A stretch of DNA of 64,000 nt from DATCMU01 sp036563245 (GCA_036563245.1 DATCMU010000053.1:124001-188000), one strand, 5' to 3'. Counted from the first letter of the stretch, positions 26,676 through 36,499 are shown. The notes: generated from the sequence alone by a model not told the origin. Translations and numbers: made by a program.

Positions 26676-28784
26676 TCAGCGCTCCCCAGTCGGAGATTCA
26701 GAATGAGCCTGTCGCTTCAGGCTTTCGATCCGCACAGCTTCGAAGGCCTCAAGTCTCGGCAGCCGGAACCACGTGTATCCATCGTGCCGGTCCTGCATTG
26801 CATCCAACTGGCATTGTGCAACCAACGCGCGGGCGGTTGCATCCGGCGGGATATCCCGTAGTCCGATTTCAATTCCCTCAACGGGCACGGGCTTGTCGTA
26901 AAGAGTGTCCGACTGGCCGGAGAAATTGACCAGGTGAACCATGGTGTGACCGGGGCCCTTCTGTATCGTCAGTTCGATCCGGGTTGCCCCTGATATGACG
27001 ACCGGCGCTGGGGGCGCATATCGGGTCGCCAGGAATGAGATGATGTGGCGGTGTTCCTGAAAGCCATGCCGGTAGTACAGCGCATCACAGTGCCAGGGCA
27101 CCAAAGCAGCCCATCCGTTTCCGGACTTCTTTTCTATAATTCCGGGCAAGTCCGGGTCTGGTTTCCCGGTGGTGAAGCAGAGTTCAGGGGGTCCGAATCT
27201 CTGGGGTAGGAGAATGGCCAAATACCGGTCGGCTCCATTCTCCGTCTCGTACCGATAATATGGCCCATCAAGAAAGAACTGCTCGCAGTCAGACGGACAA
27301 TAGGCGCGGTCGCCCACATTCACGGCGCAGACATAGGCGCCGCGCATATCAGGCATTTCAGATGGCAACCCGACGACCGGCAGACACTTGAGCGCATTGC
27401 CACTCCGCCGCGCGCCGTGCTCGTCGCAAAGACCGGTGCGTCCGGTGGCGACAATTGCACCTCCCCTGACGACAAAATCATCGATCACCGCTGCCTCGCC
27501 GTCGGAAAGACAAGAGACGTCGGGCAGCACCAGCACCTTGTAGCGGGCGATCCTTGTCTCGAGTTCCCCAGGCGATAGCTGTCGATCAGAAACACAATCG
27601 AAAGCAAGCCCGGATTCGCAGAGCGCACGATAGGCACCTCGGTAGGCGGCGGTCGATGACGCCAGGCCGGCCCGTGCCTCGCCGGGGCAAAATCGCTCCG
27701 CCTTGGCTGAATGATACACTGCAATATCGGCCCCCGAGACCAGGCCGGCATATGATGCTGAATTTCGGGCGTGGAACGCGAAGACGCGCCGAACATCGTC
27801 GATTGGTCGCCTGTTTGGCTGATCAAACGTGCCGAGAAAATAGTAATGTGGCTGCCCACCATTGGCGAGTTGCTGTGCGAGGCGCAAGACCTCGCAGGGC
27901 CCCGACTCCGCCTGGTAGCGCCAAGGATAGTCAAAGAAATGCGTCATCGCGCTCGAATAGGTGCCTTCACTGGCTCTCGACCGGGCGTTGCGAGCTTGCT
28001 CGCCAGACGCATGCGCCCATTCCGGAGCCGGGCGGTCAGCTGCGCGATATACCTCCTCACGGATCATATCGCCTTTCGCGAACATGCTGGTGATCGCTGC
28101 TTCCGGCCGAACGGTTCGCACCACGCCGTGGATATGATCGGCTATTTCGCGGGTTGTTTCGTCCTGGAAGCGCAAGTAGTTCCGGAAGATGGCATCGCTG
28201 TAATCCACTGCTCCCGGGATCTTTGCCCCATAGCGCGTCAAGAACTCGCGCTGGCAATTCGCGCAATTACAGTTCCCAAGATCGGTCTGGCTGTAGTCGG
28301 TCTTGAGATACCCGAACATGTTGAAGAAAACGCCATCCAGATCATAGAGCGAAAGCGCCTCCCTGAGCATCTGCACCGAATGGTCCCAATACCATCCGCC
28401 ATTTATACAAGCCTGGTAGGTGTCGCTGTAGATAACCGGGGTTCCATCGCATTTCTGGAAGAACCAGTCCGGATGCGCCTGGTAGGCGACCCTGGTCGCC
28501 TTGGACAGGTCGAAGCGACCGATTACACGGATTCCGGCCTTGTGGGCAGCCTGTAGCACGGCTCCGACAAGATCGCCCCGGAGAAAAGGATTGGCGGCGT
28601 GCAGCGGCAGTTTCGTGGGATACCACGCGAATATCCCGCCCACGTTGAACAGGATCGCGGTCGCCCCGAAATCGCAGGCCTGTGCGACCAGACGTTCCGG
28701 ATCCAGATTTGCGTCAATCAGGCGTAGGTTTGTTTGCACGATCCGGTGTGGAAGATGCCACCATCGCGTCGGTTCAAAAACCAT
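26676..28784 (-). CDS. Beta-galactosidase-trimerisation-type glycoside hydrolase-like protein
   Basis: A 702-residue protein. Residues 1 to about 330 form a TIM barrel similar to the hypothetical glycosyl hydrolase 6 (GHL6) group, with LYDLDGVFFNMFGY and a Cys-rich knot GNCNCANCQREF. Residues about 370-560 form a flavodoxin-like glutamine-amidotransferase-fold domain as in GH42 trimerisation domains (YKVLVLPDVSCLSD, FVVRGGAIVATGRTG). The end is a beta domain. There is no signal peptide, so it is cytoplasmic. AGGA precedes the ATG at 28784. It is the last gene of the leftward GntR-linked operon. Substrate unknown; many GHL6 proteins lack tested activity. Confidence 0.72.
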   Translation of the reverse strand: MVFEPTRWWHLPHRIVQTNLRLIDANLDPERLVAQACDFGATAILFNVGGIFAWYPTKLPLHAANPFLRGDLVGAVLQAAHKAGIRVIGRFDLSKATRVAYQAHPDWFFQKCDGTPVIYSDTYQACINGGWYWDHSVQMLREALSLYDLDGVFFNMFGYLKTDYSQTDLGNCNCANCQREFLTRYGAKIPGAVDYSDAIFRNYLRFQDETTREIADHIHGVVRTVRPEAAITSMFAKGDMIREEVYRAADRPAPEWAHASGEQARNARSRASEGTYSSAMTHFFDYPWRYQAESGPCEVLRLAQQLANGGQPHYYFLGTFDQPNRRPIDDVRRVFAFHARNSASYAGLVSGADIAVYHSAKAERFCPGEARAGLASSTAAYRGAYRALCESGLAFDCVSDRQLSPGELETRIARYKVLVLPDVSCLSDGEAAVIDDFVVRGGAIVATGRTGLCDEHGARRSGNALKCLPVVGLPSEMPDMRGAYVCAVNVGDRAYCPSDCEQFFLDGPYYRYETENGADRYLAILLPQRFGPPELCFTTGKPDPDLPGIIEKKSGNGWAALVPWHCDALYYRHGFQEHRHIISFLATRYAPPAPVVISGATRIELTIQKGPGHTMVHLVNFSGQSDTLYDKPVPVEGIEIGLRDIPPDATARALVAQCQLDAMQDRHDGYTWFRLPRLEAFEAVRIESLKRQAHSESPTGER

Positions 28785-28825
28785 TCGCGTTCCTCGCCGA
28801 CGCTTCCGTTCCCACTAATGCTGGT

Positions 28826-29698
28826 TCACCCAAGCAATCGCGCCGGGTTCTCCACCATTACTCTTCGGAACACCGCCTCATCGCCGATGGCCTCACGCAA
28901 CCCATCAAGCAGCCTTGCGGCGTCGGGCATCATTCCCCCAAATGCAATGAACGGCCAGTCACTTCCCCAGACAACGCCGTCCGGATTTGCCCGGCACAGG
29001 GCACGCGTGAATTTCCACGTATCCCGATAAGGATCGGCTTCGCGGGAAAAACGGAACTGCGAGCTGAGTTTCACCGTAGCCTTGCCTTCGCCGACAAGCC
29101 TCAGAAGTGCCTGGAAACCTTCCGCCTCGGTCCCCTCGGCCGGGTCGGGAAAGCCATAGTGCTCCACCACCACCGGCACCCCAAGATTGGACAGATACTC
29201 ATATTCCGAGTGCATCGACGCCATGTCGAGCATGAGTGAGAAATGCCAGCCGACCTCTCGAAAACGAGGCGCCAGGCCAACAAGGTCTGCCGCGCCGTGC
29301 ATCGATGCGGATCCAACGTTCACGCGGGCCCCAATGAAACCCTGTGCCGCCAGTTCCACCAGGACATTCACCGGCCAATTGAAATCGATGAGGGCCGTTG
29401 CGCGATAGGTGGGCCCAAGGATCTCGAGGGCTTTGCGGGTGACGGTGTTGTCGCTCCCATAGGCGTCGCCCGGATGCGCTATCAACCCACCTGAAATCCC
29501 CAGAGCCTCGTGTTGGGCGCGCAAGGCTGCCACATATGACTCAAAGCTCGCCTCGACCGGCGTGTACCCACGCCCAGTACGCAGACGGTATTCCTGCGGG
29601 GATCCGAATATATGGAAATGGCAGTCAATGCTTCCAACCGGCAGTGCAGCCGCCGGTGCACGCAGATCAGTCGTCCAGTGTTGGGAAGGAGCCGGCAC
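28826..29698 (-). CDS. Amidohydrolase/lactonase (amidohydrolase 2, COG3618-like)
   Basis: A 290-residue metal-dependent TIM barrel. The N-terminal metal motif is DCHFHIFG (D-x-H-x-H type), and the C-terminal WGSDWPF carries the conserved Asp. The family includes L-fuconolactonase, L-rhamnono-lactonase and 2-pyrone-4,6-dicarboxylate hydrolase, all of which open lactone rings. Between two carbohydrate genes and an aldo/keto reductase, a sugar-lactonase role is the best guess. Confidence 0.82.
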   Translation of the reverse strand: MPAPSQHWTTDLRAPAAALPVGSIDCHFHIFGSPQEYRLRTGRGYTPVEASFESYVAALRAQHEALGISGGLIAHPGDAYGSDNTVTRKALEILGPTYRATALIDFNWPVNVLVELAAQGFIGARVNVGSASMHGAADLVGLAPRFREVGWHFSLMLDMASMHSEYEYLSNLGVPVVVEHYGFPDPAEGTEAEGFQALLRLVGEGKATVKLSSQFRFSREADPYRDTWKFTRALCRANPDGVVWGSDWPFIAFGGMMPDAARLLDGLREAIGDEAVFRRVMVENPARLLG

Positions 29699-29712
29699 GT
29701 TGTACCTCCTGG

Positions 29713-30690
29713 TCAGCTTGCGGTTTCACGGTTCGTCGGCTCCGGATGGAACCGGGCGGTCCACTCGGCGCGATACTCCGAAAATGCCGCCGTAGCCTCG
29801 ATCCTGGAGAGAACCTCGCGCTCGACCTCACTCATGGGGCCGCTGTCAAGGTAAGCGATATTGGAGCGCAACTGGTCCGCTGTCGCCACTCCCGCCAATA
29901 TCGTTGAGGGATTGTTCGACGCGACCCATTTCAGGGCGATTCCGGCCAAAAGGGCACGGTCCGCAATTCCGGCCTCTTCCCCCATCCGGAAGAGCTTTGC
30001 CTTCATGAACGCCTCGCGGAAAACGATACCCATGCCGGCCTGGCGCACCTCGGGCAACAAAGCGGCCAGGGCGCTGCGCTCGCCGATATTGAAATCCAGG
30101 TTTACGCCGTCGAATACGCCGCTGCGGACCATTTCGAGATAGGTCTTCTCACCTGAAAAACTGTCGGCGACCGCAAAGCCGATCAGCCCCTCTGACTTCA
30201 GTCGACGAAGGTTTTCCCCGACTCGCTCGAGAAAATCAGGATTGAGATCGAGCGCGCGCTGGAGAATTCCGATGTTGAAGAAATCGATGCGCTCGATCCC
30301 CATGAGTTCGAGGATGCGTTGCACCTCGGCCTTCAGGCCGGCGTAGTCGAGCATTTGCACGTTGCCATCGTCGTATCCGTAGCACATGCCCTCGGGCCGG
30401 GTCTGAATGTAGATGGGATATGGAGGCGGATTGTCCCTGAGATTGCGACCCAATGCCTCTTTTTCGGAGTCTATGGTGACGTCGAAAAAGTTGATTCCAA
30501 GATCGAATGCCGCGCGAAGCACTGCCACGCGTTTCTCGCCACCATACCCTTCACCCACGTAACCGCGTGTTACCGCGAGCGCCATGTCTTCGTTGAAGCC
30601 ACGGGACGAGCCGGAAGGCAGATATTCGTGCCCACCGATCGCGGCCCGCGACACTCGCACGCCGGTCTTGCCGAATTCGGCATATTGCAT
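29713..30690 (-). CDS. Aldo/keto reductase family protein with degenerate active site
   Basis: A 325-residue (beta/alpha)8 protein (KTGVRVSRAAIGG start, GINFFD, and late WVASNNPSTILAGVATADQL). The usual F-D-T-A-x-x-Y-G-x-S-E-x-x-L-G reads FFDVTIDSEKEALG, so the catalytic Tyr is not where expected, and the Lys of the T-K motif is Arg (IQTRPEG). GFAVADSF replaces the usual GVS-N core. It may use a changed mechanism or be non-catalytic. It lies between the 897-residue protein and the lactonase-like gene. Confidence 0.8.
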   Translation of the reverse strand: MQYAEFGKTGVRVSRAAIGGHEYLPSGSSRGFNEDMALAVTRGYVGEGYGGEKRVAVLRAAFDLGINFFDVTIDSEKEALGRNLRDNPPPYPIYIQTRPEGMCYGYDDGNVQMLDYAGLKAEVQRILELMGIERIDFFNIGILQRALDLNPDFLERVGENLRRLKSEGLIGFAVADSFSGEKTYLEMVRSGVFDGVNLDFNIGERSALAALLPEVRQAGMGIVFREAFMKAKLFRMGEEAGIADRALLAGIALKWVASNNPSTILAGVATADQLRSNIAYLDSGPMSEVEREVLSRIEATAAFSEYRAEWTARFHPEPTNRETAS

Positions 30691-30743
30691 TGCAGTGCTC
30701 CTTTATGAACGCCACACATCTGGACGCGGACGCCGGTTGCTGA

Positions 30744-33437
30744 TCACTCCGGACCGCGCGACACCCGCGACACGATCCAATACGGAGAATTGGCGAGATC
30801 GGCGTCGAGGCCCGGCGCAAGGGATCCACCGCGCGCCGTTTGCAGTTCGAGATAGTATTGGAGGGGATAGATCCCGGTCAGATATCGGCCCGGCACGATG
30901 GATTGTGCACCACCGTCTTTCAGGTCAACACTCGCTTCTTGCCAGCGCTCCGCCTGATTCAGGGCGCGATAGCGCAAGGTCGCTGCGCGCACTGCGCCGG
31001 GGAGCCTGAAATCCAACCTCAGGTCGTCGCCGGCGGTGTAGCCCGCGGGCACCGAATGCTCCCAACCATCAATTCGCGCGGTTCGATAATCCTGCGCTAG
31101 CGTGAGTAATCCGCCGGTCGCCGACCGCTGTTCAGAAGGCAAGATTGATCTCAGGCGGCGCTGCAATTCCTCGATGTCGTCGTCAATCGCAAAGAGCCGG
31201 TCTTGCCAATGACCGCGAAGCCACTGCTCCATCCCATAGGTCAAGTCGAAGTGGTAAACCCGAGCAGTATCGGATGCGGCTTTCCATGCATCGCGCGCGG
31301 TTCGATAATGCGCAACAGCCTTTTCGCCTGCCTCACGATCCCCTGCCCGTTCCAGTACCGACCATGCGATCCCTGCTCGAATCTTGGCCGCAAAGAACCG
31401 CCCCAGATGTCCGAGGATCTCCGCGTCGATGAGCAGGCGCGTCTGCTCGGCAGACCAGTCCGGACGTTCCGCGCTTCGAACGCTGGAGAGAGCTGCATCG
31501 GCTTCCCTCTGCAACCATTCGGCCACATCGGAAGGCGTATAGCGGGGCGAAGTCTTTGGGCCCTCAAGCCATTTGACGAATTCATCGATACCCATGAACA
31601 ATTGCGGATCGAGGGCGCCTGCGCCATTGAAAGTTTTGGGATCGGCCGTGTCATATCCGTAAGGCAATGGAGGCGCCTTACGAACAATCGACATGTTCAA
31701 ATAGAGTTCCGGCCAGAATGTATTGTTGCAGGGCGATGGACTGTGCGCGGTGGTCAGCAGCAAGAGGATGCGGCTGGCGTGGGCCAACGCCCCTTCTACG
31801 CGGACCACATCCGATGGCGCACAAGACCTCGACAGGTGGCGCCGGGTCGCCTCGGGGGCTTCATCGGGATCGTAGAGCCTTCGTCCCCAAACCCGGTAGG
31901 TATATCGAAACTTGTCAAAATCGAATGCGGTCCTGAGAGCCTCTGCGGAATACCCGCTTCGGCCCAATCCGAGTCCGGTGCCCATGCGCCCCTTGAACGA
32001 CAATGGCTCGCACCACTCAATGCCATTGGCACCGGCGATCGAGCCTTGGCGGCCATACCCCGCCGCCAGGACCGGATCACCCCAAACAAGATGTCTTTGC
32101 GTTCCGGGCCAGATTCTGAACATCACCTTGTATGAGCGGTCGTGCTTGAGCAGGTCGCCATAGGAATAGCGCAGAAATTTGCGACTTCCCTCGCTGAACC
32201 TGAAAAGCGCCTTGCTCTCATTTTCTGGTGGCCGTTCGAGCTCGCGGACCGCCGCCTGATGGTAGGGCAGTCCCATATGCTCTCCGGTGTATTTGGGCGA
32301 CAGGGTAACCTCCAGTCCCGCCGCTTGGGCAGCGTCCAGGATTTCCGCGTCTATGCCTTTGGCATGCAGATCAACGCTCACGGGCCGCCCGACCGATGCA
32401 ATGCCCTCGAACATTTCGCGCCAGAAATCGACATTCCCTTCCTCGACGCCGCCCTCGATGTGAACACGGAACGTCAGACCGTCGATCTCCGGCACCTCGA
32501 CAAGCAATCGCACGACCGCCGCACGGCAATAGGCCGCGTGGTTTTCCTGCGTGATGCCTTCGACGAACCAGTTTGCGTGGGGCGTCTTGAAATCGTAGGC
32601 TTGAGTCCAGAGCCCGAGCTGGAAATGCAGGCCACGCCTGTGCGCAGCTTTTGCCGCATATCGCAGGCTTTCCAGATTTTGCTGTCGCTCGGCATCGGGG
32701 AAGTTGCGGATCGAGACCCCAAATTCCGGGAGATCCACAAGGTAGGGATACGCCAGATAGAAATAGACGTCGCTATTTTGCCGATGATAGGGATAATTGT
32801 ACTGAAGACCAGTCAGAAAACATACGCGGTTAAATCGACTTTCAGCCAGGACATCCAGGTATGCGTCCCAGAATTCCTTGCTTCTGAACCAGGGTAAATC
32901 TTCCACATCACTGGAGAACGGGCGGGCGATCGACCGGATTTCGAGCGCCGGACTCTGCGCAACCGGATGGTTGATGACCAAGGCTTCATGCCACGTGTTG
33001 CCGGTCGCCAGGCGGTCGACCAATTCCAGAATGGCATGAACCAATCCACGAGAATCTCGACCAATTGCCACCGTCTCATTTGGCGATGGACTATACAGGA
33101 GCAGGCTTTCCGACGACTCCGGCAGGCGCGGCCCCTCCTTACCCGCCGATGCGGCATAAGAAGGTCCACCAAGCTGAATGACATGGGATTCCGGCAGTCT
33201 GCATTCCGCAACGACCGCACCAGCAGTTCTCACCGCGGTCGTCAGACGTTCCAGAGCCCAATCAACGGATTCGCCTTGTACTATCGGATCATCCTTGTGC
33301 CTTTCAATCCAGACTGAATTGCTGTCCGGCACAATCGAGGGATTGGAGACTGTCACGGAGTGCAGACCCGGTACACGCTGCGCACGCAACGTGCTAAGTT
33401 CGACCAAGGATTGAAGAGCGACACCATTTTGACCCAT
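30744..33437 (-). CDS. Large putative glycoside hydrolase with GH67/GH20-like N-terminus
   Basis: An 897-residue cytoplasmic protein and the first gene of the leftward operon. Residues about 50-170 resemble the beta-hexosaminidase/alpha-glucuronidase N-terminal (HEX, zincin-like) domain, with SLLLYSPSPNETVAIGRDSRGLVHAILELVD (quoted in part). Residues about 190-520 look like a TIM barrel (FNRVCFLTGLQYNYPY, GLTFRVHIEGGVEE, KYTGEHMGLPYHQAAV). The last 350 residues are helical then beta-rich. GAGG lies 4 bases before the ATG. A binding motif for the GntR regulator (33448-33459) lies in its 5' leader. I cannot name a CAZy family. Confidence 0.6.
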   Translation of the reverse strand: MGQNGVALQSLVELSTLRAQRVPGLHSVTVSNPSIVPDSNSVWIERHKDDPIVQGESVDWALERLTTAVRTAGAVVAECRLPESHVIQLGGPSYAASAGKEGPRLPESSESLLLYSPSPNETVAIGRDSRGLVHAILELVDRLATGNTWHEALVINHPVAQSPALEIRSIARPFSSDVEDLPWFRSKEFWDAYLDVLAESRFNRVCFLTGLQYNYPYHRQNSDVYFYLAYPYLVDLPEFGVSIRNFPDAERQQNLESLRYAAKAAHRRGLHFQLGLWTQAYDFKTPHANWFVEGITQENHAAYCRAAVVRLLVEVPEIDGLTFRVHIEGGVEEGNVDFWREMFEGIASVGRPVSVDLHAKGIDAEILDAAQAAGLEVTLSPKYTGEHMGLPYHQAAVRELERPPENESKALFRFSEGSRKFLRYSYGDLLKHDRSYKVMFRIWPGTQRHLVWGDPVLAAGYGRQGSIAGANGIEWCEPLSFKGRMGTGLGLGRSGYSAEALRTAFDFDKFRYTYRVWGRRLYDPDEAPEATRRHLSRSCAPSDVVRVEGALAHASRILLLLTTAHSPSPCNNTFWPELYLNMSIVRKAPPLPYGYDTADPKTFNGAGALDPQLFMGIDEFVKWLEGPKTSPRYTPSDVAEWLQREADAALSSVRSAERPDWSAEQTRLLIDAEILGHLGRFFAAKIRAGIAWSVLERAGDREAGEKAVAHYRTARDAWKAASDTARVYHFDLTYGMEQWLRGHWQDRLFAIDDDIEELQRRLRSILPSEQRSATGGLLTLAQDYRTARIDGWEHSVPAGYTAGDDLRLDFRLPGAVRAATLRYRALNQAERWQEASVDLKDGGAQSIVPGRYLTGIYPLQYYLELQTARGGSLAPGLDADLANSPYWIVSRVSRGPE

Positions 33438-33447
33438 TCACCTCAAT

Positions 33448-33501
33448 ATGTGTACCACTTCTGAATAATTGGTGCTAATAGGTGTGTCAAGTGGTGCAAA
33501 T
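33448..33501. promoter_or_regulatory. Three operator-like 12-mers in the GntR divergent promoter
   Basis: Three related 12-base sites: AGTGGTACACAT (minus strand, 33448-33459), ATTGGTGCTAAT (33468-33479) and AGTGGTGCAAAT (33490-33501). Their centres are 20 and 22 bases apart, about two helix turns, so a protein would bind one DNA face. They fill the 90-base gap between the divergent GntR gene and the 897-residue gene. Two further copies lie at 44648-44659 and 44895-44906. Confidence 0.65.
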
Positions 33502-33527
33502 CGGCGTTAGTTGGGTTTGGAGGGTGG

Positions 33528-34274
33528 ATGGTCATGGATGAGCAAAAAGCAGCCGCAGCGGACGGCGTGCCCGCATTCCAGGCAGTGCCGGCGGATATTG
33601 CCTATCGCCATGTTTCACAACTGATCCAGCAGGCAGACGCGGGCGAACGCTTGCCGAGCGAGAGATCGATCGCTGAGAGTATCGGCGTGAGCCGTCAGGC
33701 CGTGAGGGCGGCTTTCAACAGGTTGCACAAGGAGGGCCGGATATCACGCAAGATTGGAAGCGGCTCCTATGTGCAGGCGGCGCATGGCGGCGCGTCACGG
33801 CTGTCGGTCGCGCCGGATGTCGGAATGATCGACGTCATAGAGCTGAGATCGTTGCTGGAGCCCGGGATCGCGGAATTGGCGACGGCGCGGGCCCGCGCGG
33901 ATGACTTGCGCAAGATCGTTCAACGCCTTGCTGCGATGGAGGCTGCCTCGGACCACACCGCCTTCAAGATTGCTGGATACCAGTTTCAGCTCGCTGTCGC
34001 AGAGGCCACGCGAAATCCATTGATCGTCGCCGTCTATCAGATGCTTATTGAGGCGCGTGAGCAACTGGGCTGGCATCAGCTTCAAAACCTCAGCGACACG
34101 GCCGAGACCCGGCACAGGCTGGTCTCTCGCACCAACGATTTCGTCGATGCCCTATCAAGCCGGGATCGTCGCAAGGCGGTCGAGATCGCACGACAGCGCG
34201 TCCGCGACATCGCTGATGCAGCCATGGGGCCAAGACCGCCGCAATCCTCCATCGGCGGCGACATCAACGACTGA
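33528..34274 (+). CDS. GntR/FadR-family transcriptional regulator (FCD domain)
   Basis: A 248-residue regulator with an N-terminal winged helix (LPSERSIAESIGVSRQAV, then GRISRKIGSGSYVQ) and an all-helical FCD effector domain (residues about 95-235), where metal and carboxylate ligands normally bind (uronates, gluconate, other sugar acids). GGAGGG precedes the ATG at 33528; ATG 33534 is possible. It is divergent from the hydrolase operon and ends 9 bases before the convergent enolase-family gene. Repeated 12-mers upstream are its likely operators. Confidence 0.9.
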   Translation: MVMDEQKAAAADGVPAFQAVPADIAYRHVSQLIQQADAGERLPSERSIAESIGVSRQAVRAAFNRLHKEGRISRKIGSGSYVQAAHGGASRLSVAPDVGMIDVIELRSLLEPGIAELATARARADDLRKIVQRLAAMEAASDHTAFKIAGYQFQLAVAEATRNPLIVAVYQMLIEAREQLGWHQLQNLSDTAETRHRLVSRTNDFVDALSSRDRRKAVEIARQRVRDIADAAMGPRPPQSSIGGDIND

Positions 34275-34283
34275 CGCCCGTTC

Positions 34284-35474
34284 TCACATGCCTGCGATGC
34301 AGAATACCGCTCTGTCCTTAGCGTTTTCGGCAATGAAGTCCCAATCGTAGGTGACGCCAAGGCCGGGCCCGTCGGGCACTGGAACCGTTCCGTCTGGCTC
34401 GATACTCTCCAGATCGTCGCTGTAGCCGCCGGAATGATAGTGACCGGTGAAGTGGCCACGGTTGGGGCCGACCAGCGACATCTCGTAGAAATTGGTGTTT
34501 CGGATTGCCGACATCAGTGCCCGTTGCGCTGGCCCGGAGGCATGCAGTTCCACATCAAGGCCCATGGCTTCGGCAAATCCGGCTATCTTGCGTGCACCGG
34601 TGATACCCATGTCAAGATCGGGATCCGCCCTTACAAAGTCCGTCCCTCCGGCCGTTACCAGATTGGCCACCGATTGAAGACCGCGCACGTGCTCACCAAT
34701 CAATAACGGCGTGGAAATCAGTTCCCGAAGCCGTCGGTGGGCATGAGCGGACTGTCCTCCGTCGGCGAACGGGTCCTCGAGCCAGAAAAATCCGGCATCG
34801 TCGCAAGCGCGCCCGAGTGCCAGGGCATCGCCGAACGTGTGGAGAGTACAGCCTGGGTCGATCATCAGGGTCATTTCGCCCCCAAGCGCGGTACCAAGCG
34901 CGCGAACAGTTCGGATTTCGCGTCCGACGTTCCCATCACTCCAGCCATGCATCTTGAAGGCACGGTAGCCCATACTGCGGCATTCCCGAGCAAACGCGAC
35001 GTAGTCCGAAGGCTCCGACAGGCCGCCGCCGCCCATCCATGTGCTCGCATATGCCGGCAACCGGCTGCGCGAGCCTCCCAGCAAAGCGCTGACAGAAGTC
35101 CCAAGCCGCTTGCCGGCAAGGTCCCACATCGCGTTGTCGAACACTCCGACGCCAGTCCTGTCGGTCTTGGCCAGGCTTCGCTTCATTTCGGCGTGGAGCC
35201 GCTCGCGCTCATACCAGCCAAATCCGATTAGCCGACTTGCGACCTTGCGCGCCTGCCCGATCATGAAGTCGGCGCCGCCAACATACTCCCCCCGCGAGCC
35301 ATCTTCGGTCTCGATGGCAACGGCAAGCCGCGTGCGCAGAGAGCGCGCGCCATGCTGGTCGATCCAGTCCCCCGTAGACGGCACGGCCGCGACATTTTCC
35401 ATTGGAAAGGAAAAGACCGTGAGTTCTACCTTCGCAATTCGCTCACCCGGTTTGACCAGGTCGGCCGCATTCAT
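34284..35474 (-). CDS. Enolase-superfamily sugar-acid dehydratase
   Basis: A 396-residue mandelate racemase/muconate lactonising-type enzyme. The N-terminal capping domain precedes a barrel with Lys in AFKMHGW, metal ligands Asp in LMIDPGC, Glu in FWLEDPF, Glu in IGEHV, and the acid/base His in ELHASGP. The K-x-H pair in place of K-x-K is seen in several sugar-acid dehydratases. Expected reaction: dehydration of an aldonate to 2-keto-3-deoxy acid. It is the last gene of the long leftward operon from 44558 and overlaps the aldo/keto reductase by 4 bases. Confidence 0.86.
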   Translation of the reverse strand: MNAADLVKPGERIAKVELTVFSFPMENVAAVPSTGDWIDQHGARSLRTRLAVAIETEDGSRGEYVGGADFMIGQARKVASRLIGFGWYERERLHAEMKRSLAKTDRTGVGVFDNAMWDLAGKRLGTSVSALLGGSRSRLPAYASTWMGGGGLSEPSDYVAFARECRSMGYRAFKMHGWSDGNVGREIRTVRALGTALGGEMTLMIDPGCTLHTFGDALALGRACDDAGFFWLEDPFADGGQSAHAHRRLRELISTPLLIGEHVRGLQSVANLVTAGGTDFVRADPDLDMGITGARKIAGFAEAMGLDVELHASGPAQRALMSAIRNTNFYEMSLVGPNRGHFTGHYHSGGYSDDLESIEPDGTVPVPDGPGLGVTYDWDFIAENAKDRAVFCIAGM

Positions 35475-36499
35475 CTTGCATCTGCCTCAGGCAATGGCGA
35501 ATCTGCGTGAACGAGCCTCATTTCCAAAAGTTCCAGCCAGAACGCGCTTGGAATGCGTGCATGATAGCTCCCCACATTTGCATCGACTTCCTGTGGTGAG
35601 CGCATTCCGGGTATGACTGAGATGACGCTTGGGTGGGCGAGCGCGAACTGCATTGCCGCATCCCCCAGGCGTATCGAATGGCGGCCAGCCACACTCTCGA
35701 GAAGCCTCACCTTCTCAACCACGGCGGGCGGCGGCGGACGGTACGAATAGGTTCCGATTGCGACGCCCCGCACAAGGATGCCAGACGCGTAGATGCCGCC
35801 CAGAATGACCGGGACACCGCGCCGCGTGCACAGCGGGAAGAAGTCTTCAAGTCCATTCTGGTCCAAGAGATTGTAGGGTTCCGCCAGAAGCACGACATCA
35901 AGGTCGGTTTCACCGATCAATTCGATGGCCGATGCCTTGCGGTTCAGGCCCGCGCCGATCGCCTTGCAGACGCCTGTTCGCCGCAGTTCCTGAAGCGCCT
36001 CATAGCCACCGCGATCCAGAAGATCCCGCCGATGAGCGCCGCGGATTTCAGGATCCGGGTGCATCTTTTCGTCGAGATCATGAATGAGCAGTATGTCGAA
36101 GCTGACAATACCCAACCGCAACATTGACTGCTCAACGGACCGCATGATGCCATCACGCGAATAATCGAATTCGGCCCGGAAATTCAGTTTCCTCAACGAC
36201 TCTTCGCCGCTGGCCTGCGGGGGTGGCAGGGCATCGAGCACGCGCCCCACCTTGGTCGACAGCGAGAAGCTGTCTCTCTTGCGTTCTCGCAGCACATTGC
36301 CGACCCGCAATTCGCTGCGGCCCAGACCGTATGCCGGGGCGGTGTCGAAGTACGCTATGCCCGCCTCAAGAGCGCGCTCCAGAGCCGCGCCACTCACCGA
36401 CGGGGCATCGACGCCGCCAACGCCGCCAAGCGGCGCCGCGCCGTAACCGAGGCGGCTCAAGTGAACGCCGGTTTGACCAAGTGCAATGGATCCGATCAT
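35471..36499 (-). CDS. Aldo/keto reductase (sugar 1-dehydrogenase-like)
   Basis: A 342-residue AKR with an intact tetrad: FDTAPAYGLGRSE (Asp, Tyr), STKVG (Lys), and LIHDLDE (His). It resembles L-fucose/D-threo-aldose and L-galactose 1-dehydrogenases, which oxidise the anomeric carbon to a lactone with NAD(P). ATGA overlaps with the Rieske gene upstream and the enolase-family gene downstream make a tightly coupled dehydrogenase-dehydratase pair. Confidence 0.88.
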   Translation of the reverse strand: MIGSIALGQTGVHLSRLGYGAAPLGGVGGVDAPSVSGAALERALEAGIAYFDTAPAYGLGRSELRVGNVLRERKRDSFSLSTKVGRVLDALPPPQASGEESLRKLNFRAEFDYSRDGIMRSVEQSMLRLGIVSFDILLIHDLDEKMHPDPEIRGAHRRDLLDRGGYEALQELRRTGVCKAIGAGLNRKASAIELIGETDLDVVLLAEPYNLLDQNGLEDFFPLCTRRGVPVILGGIYASGILVRGVAIGTYSYRPPPPAVVEKVRLLESVAGRHSIRLGDAAMQFALAHPSVISVIPGMRSPQEVDANVGSYHARIPSAFWLELLEMRLVHADSPLPEADAR

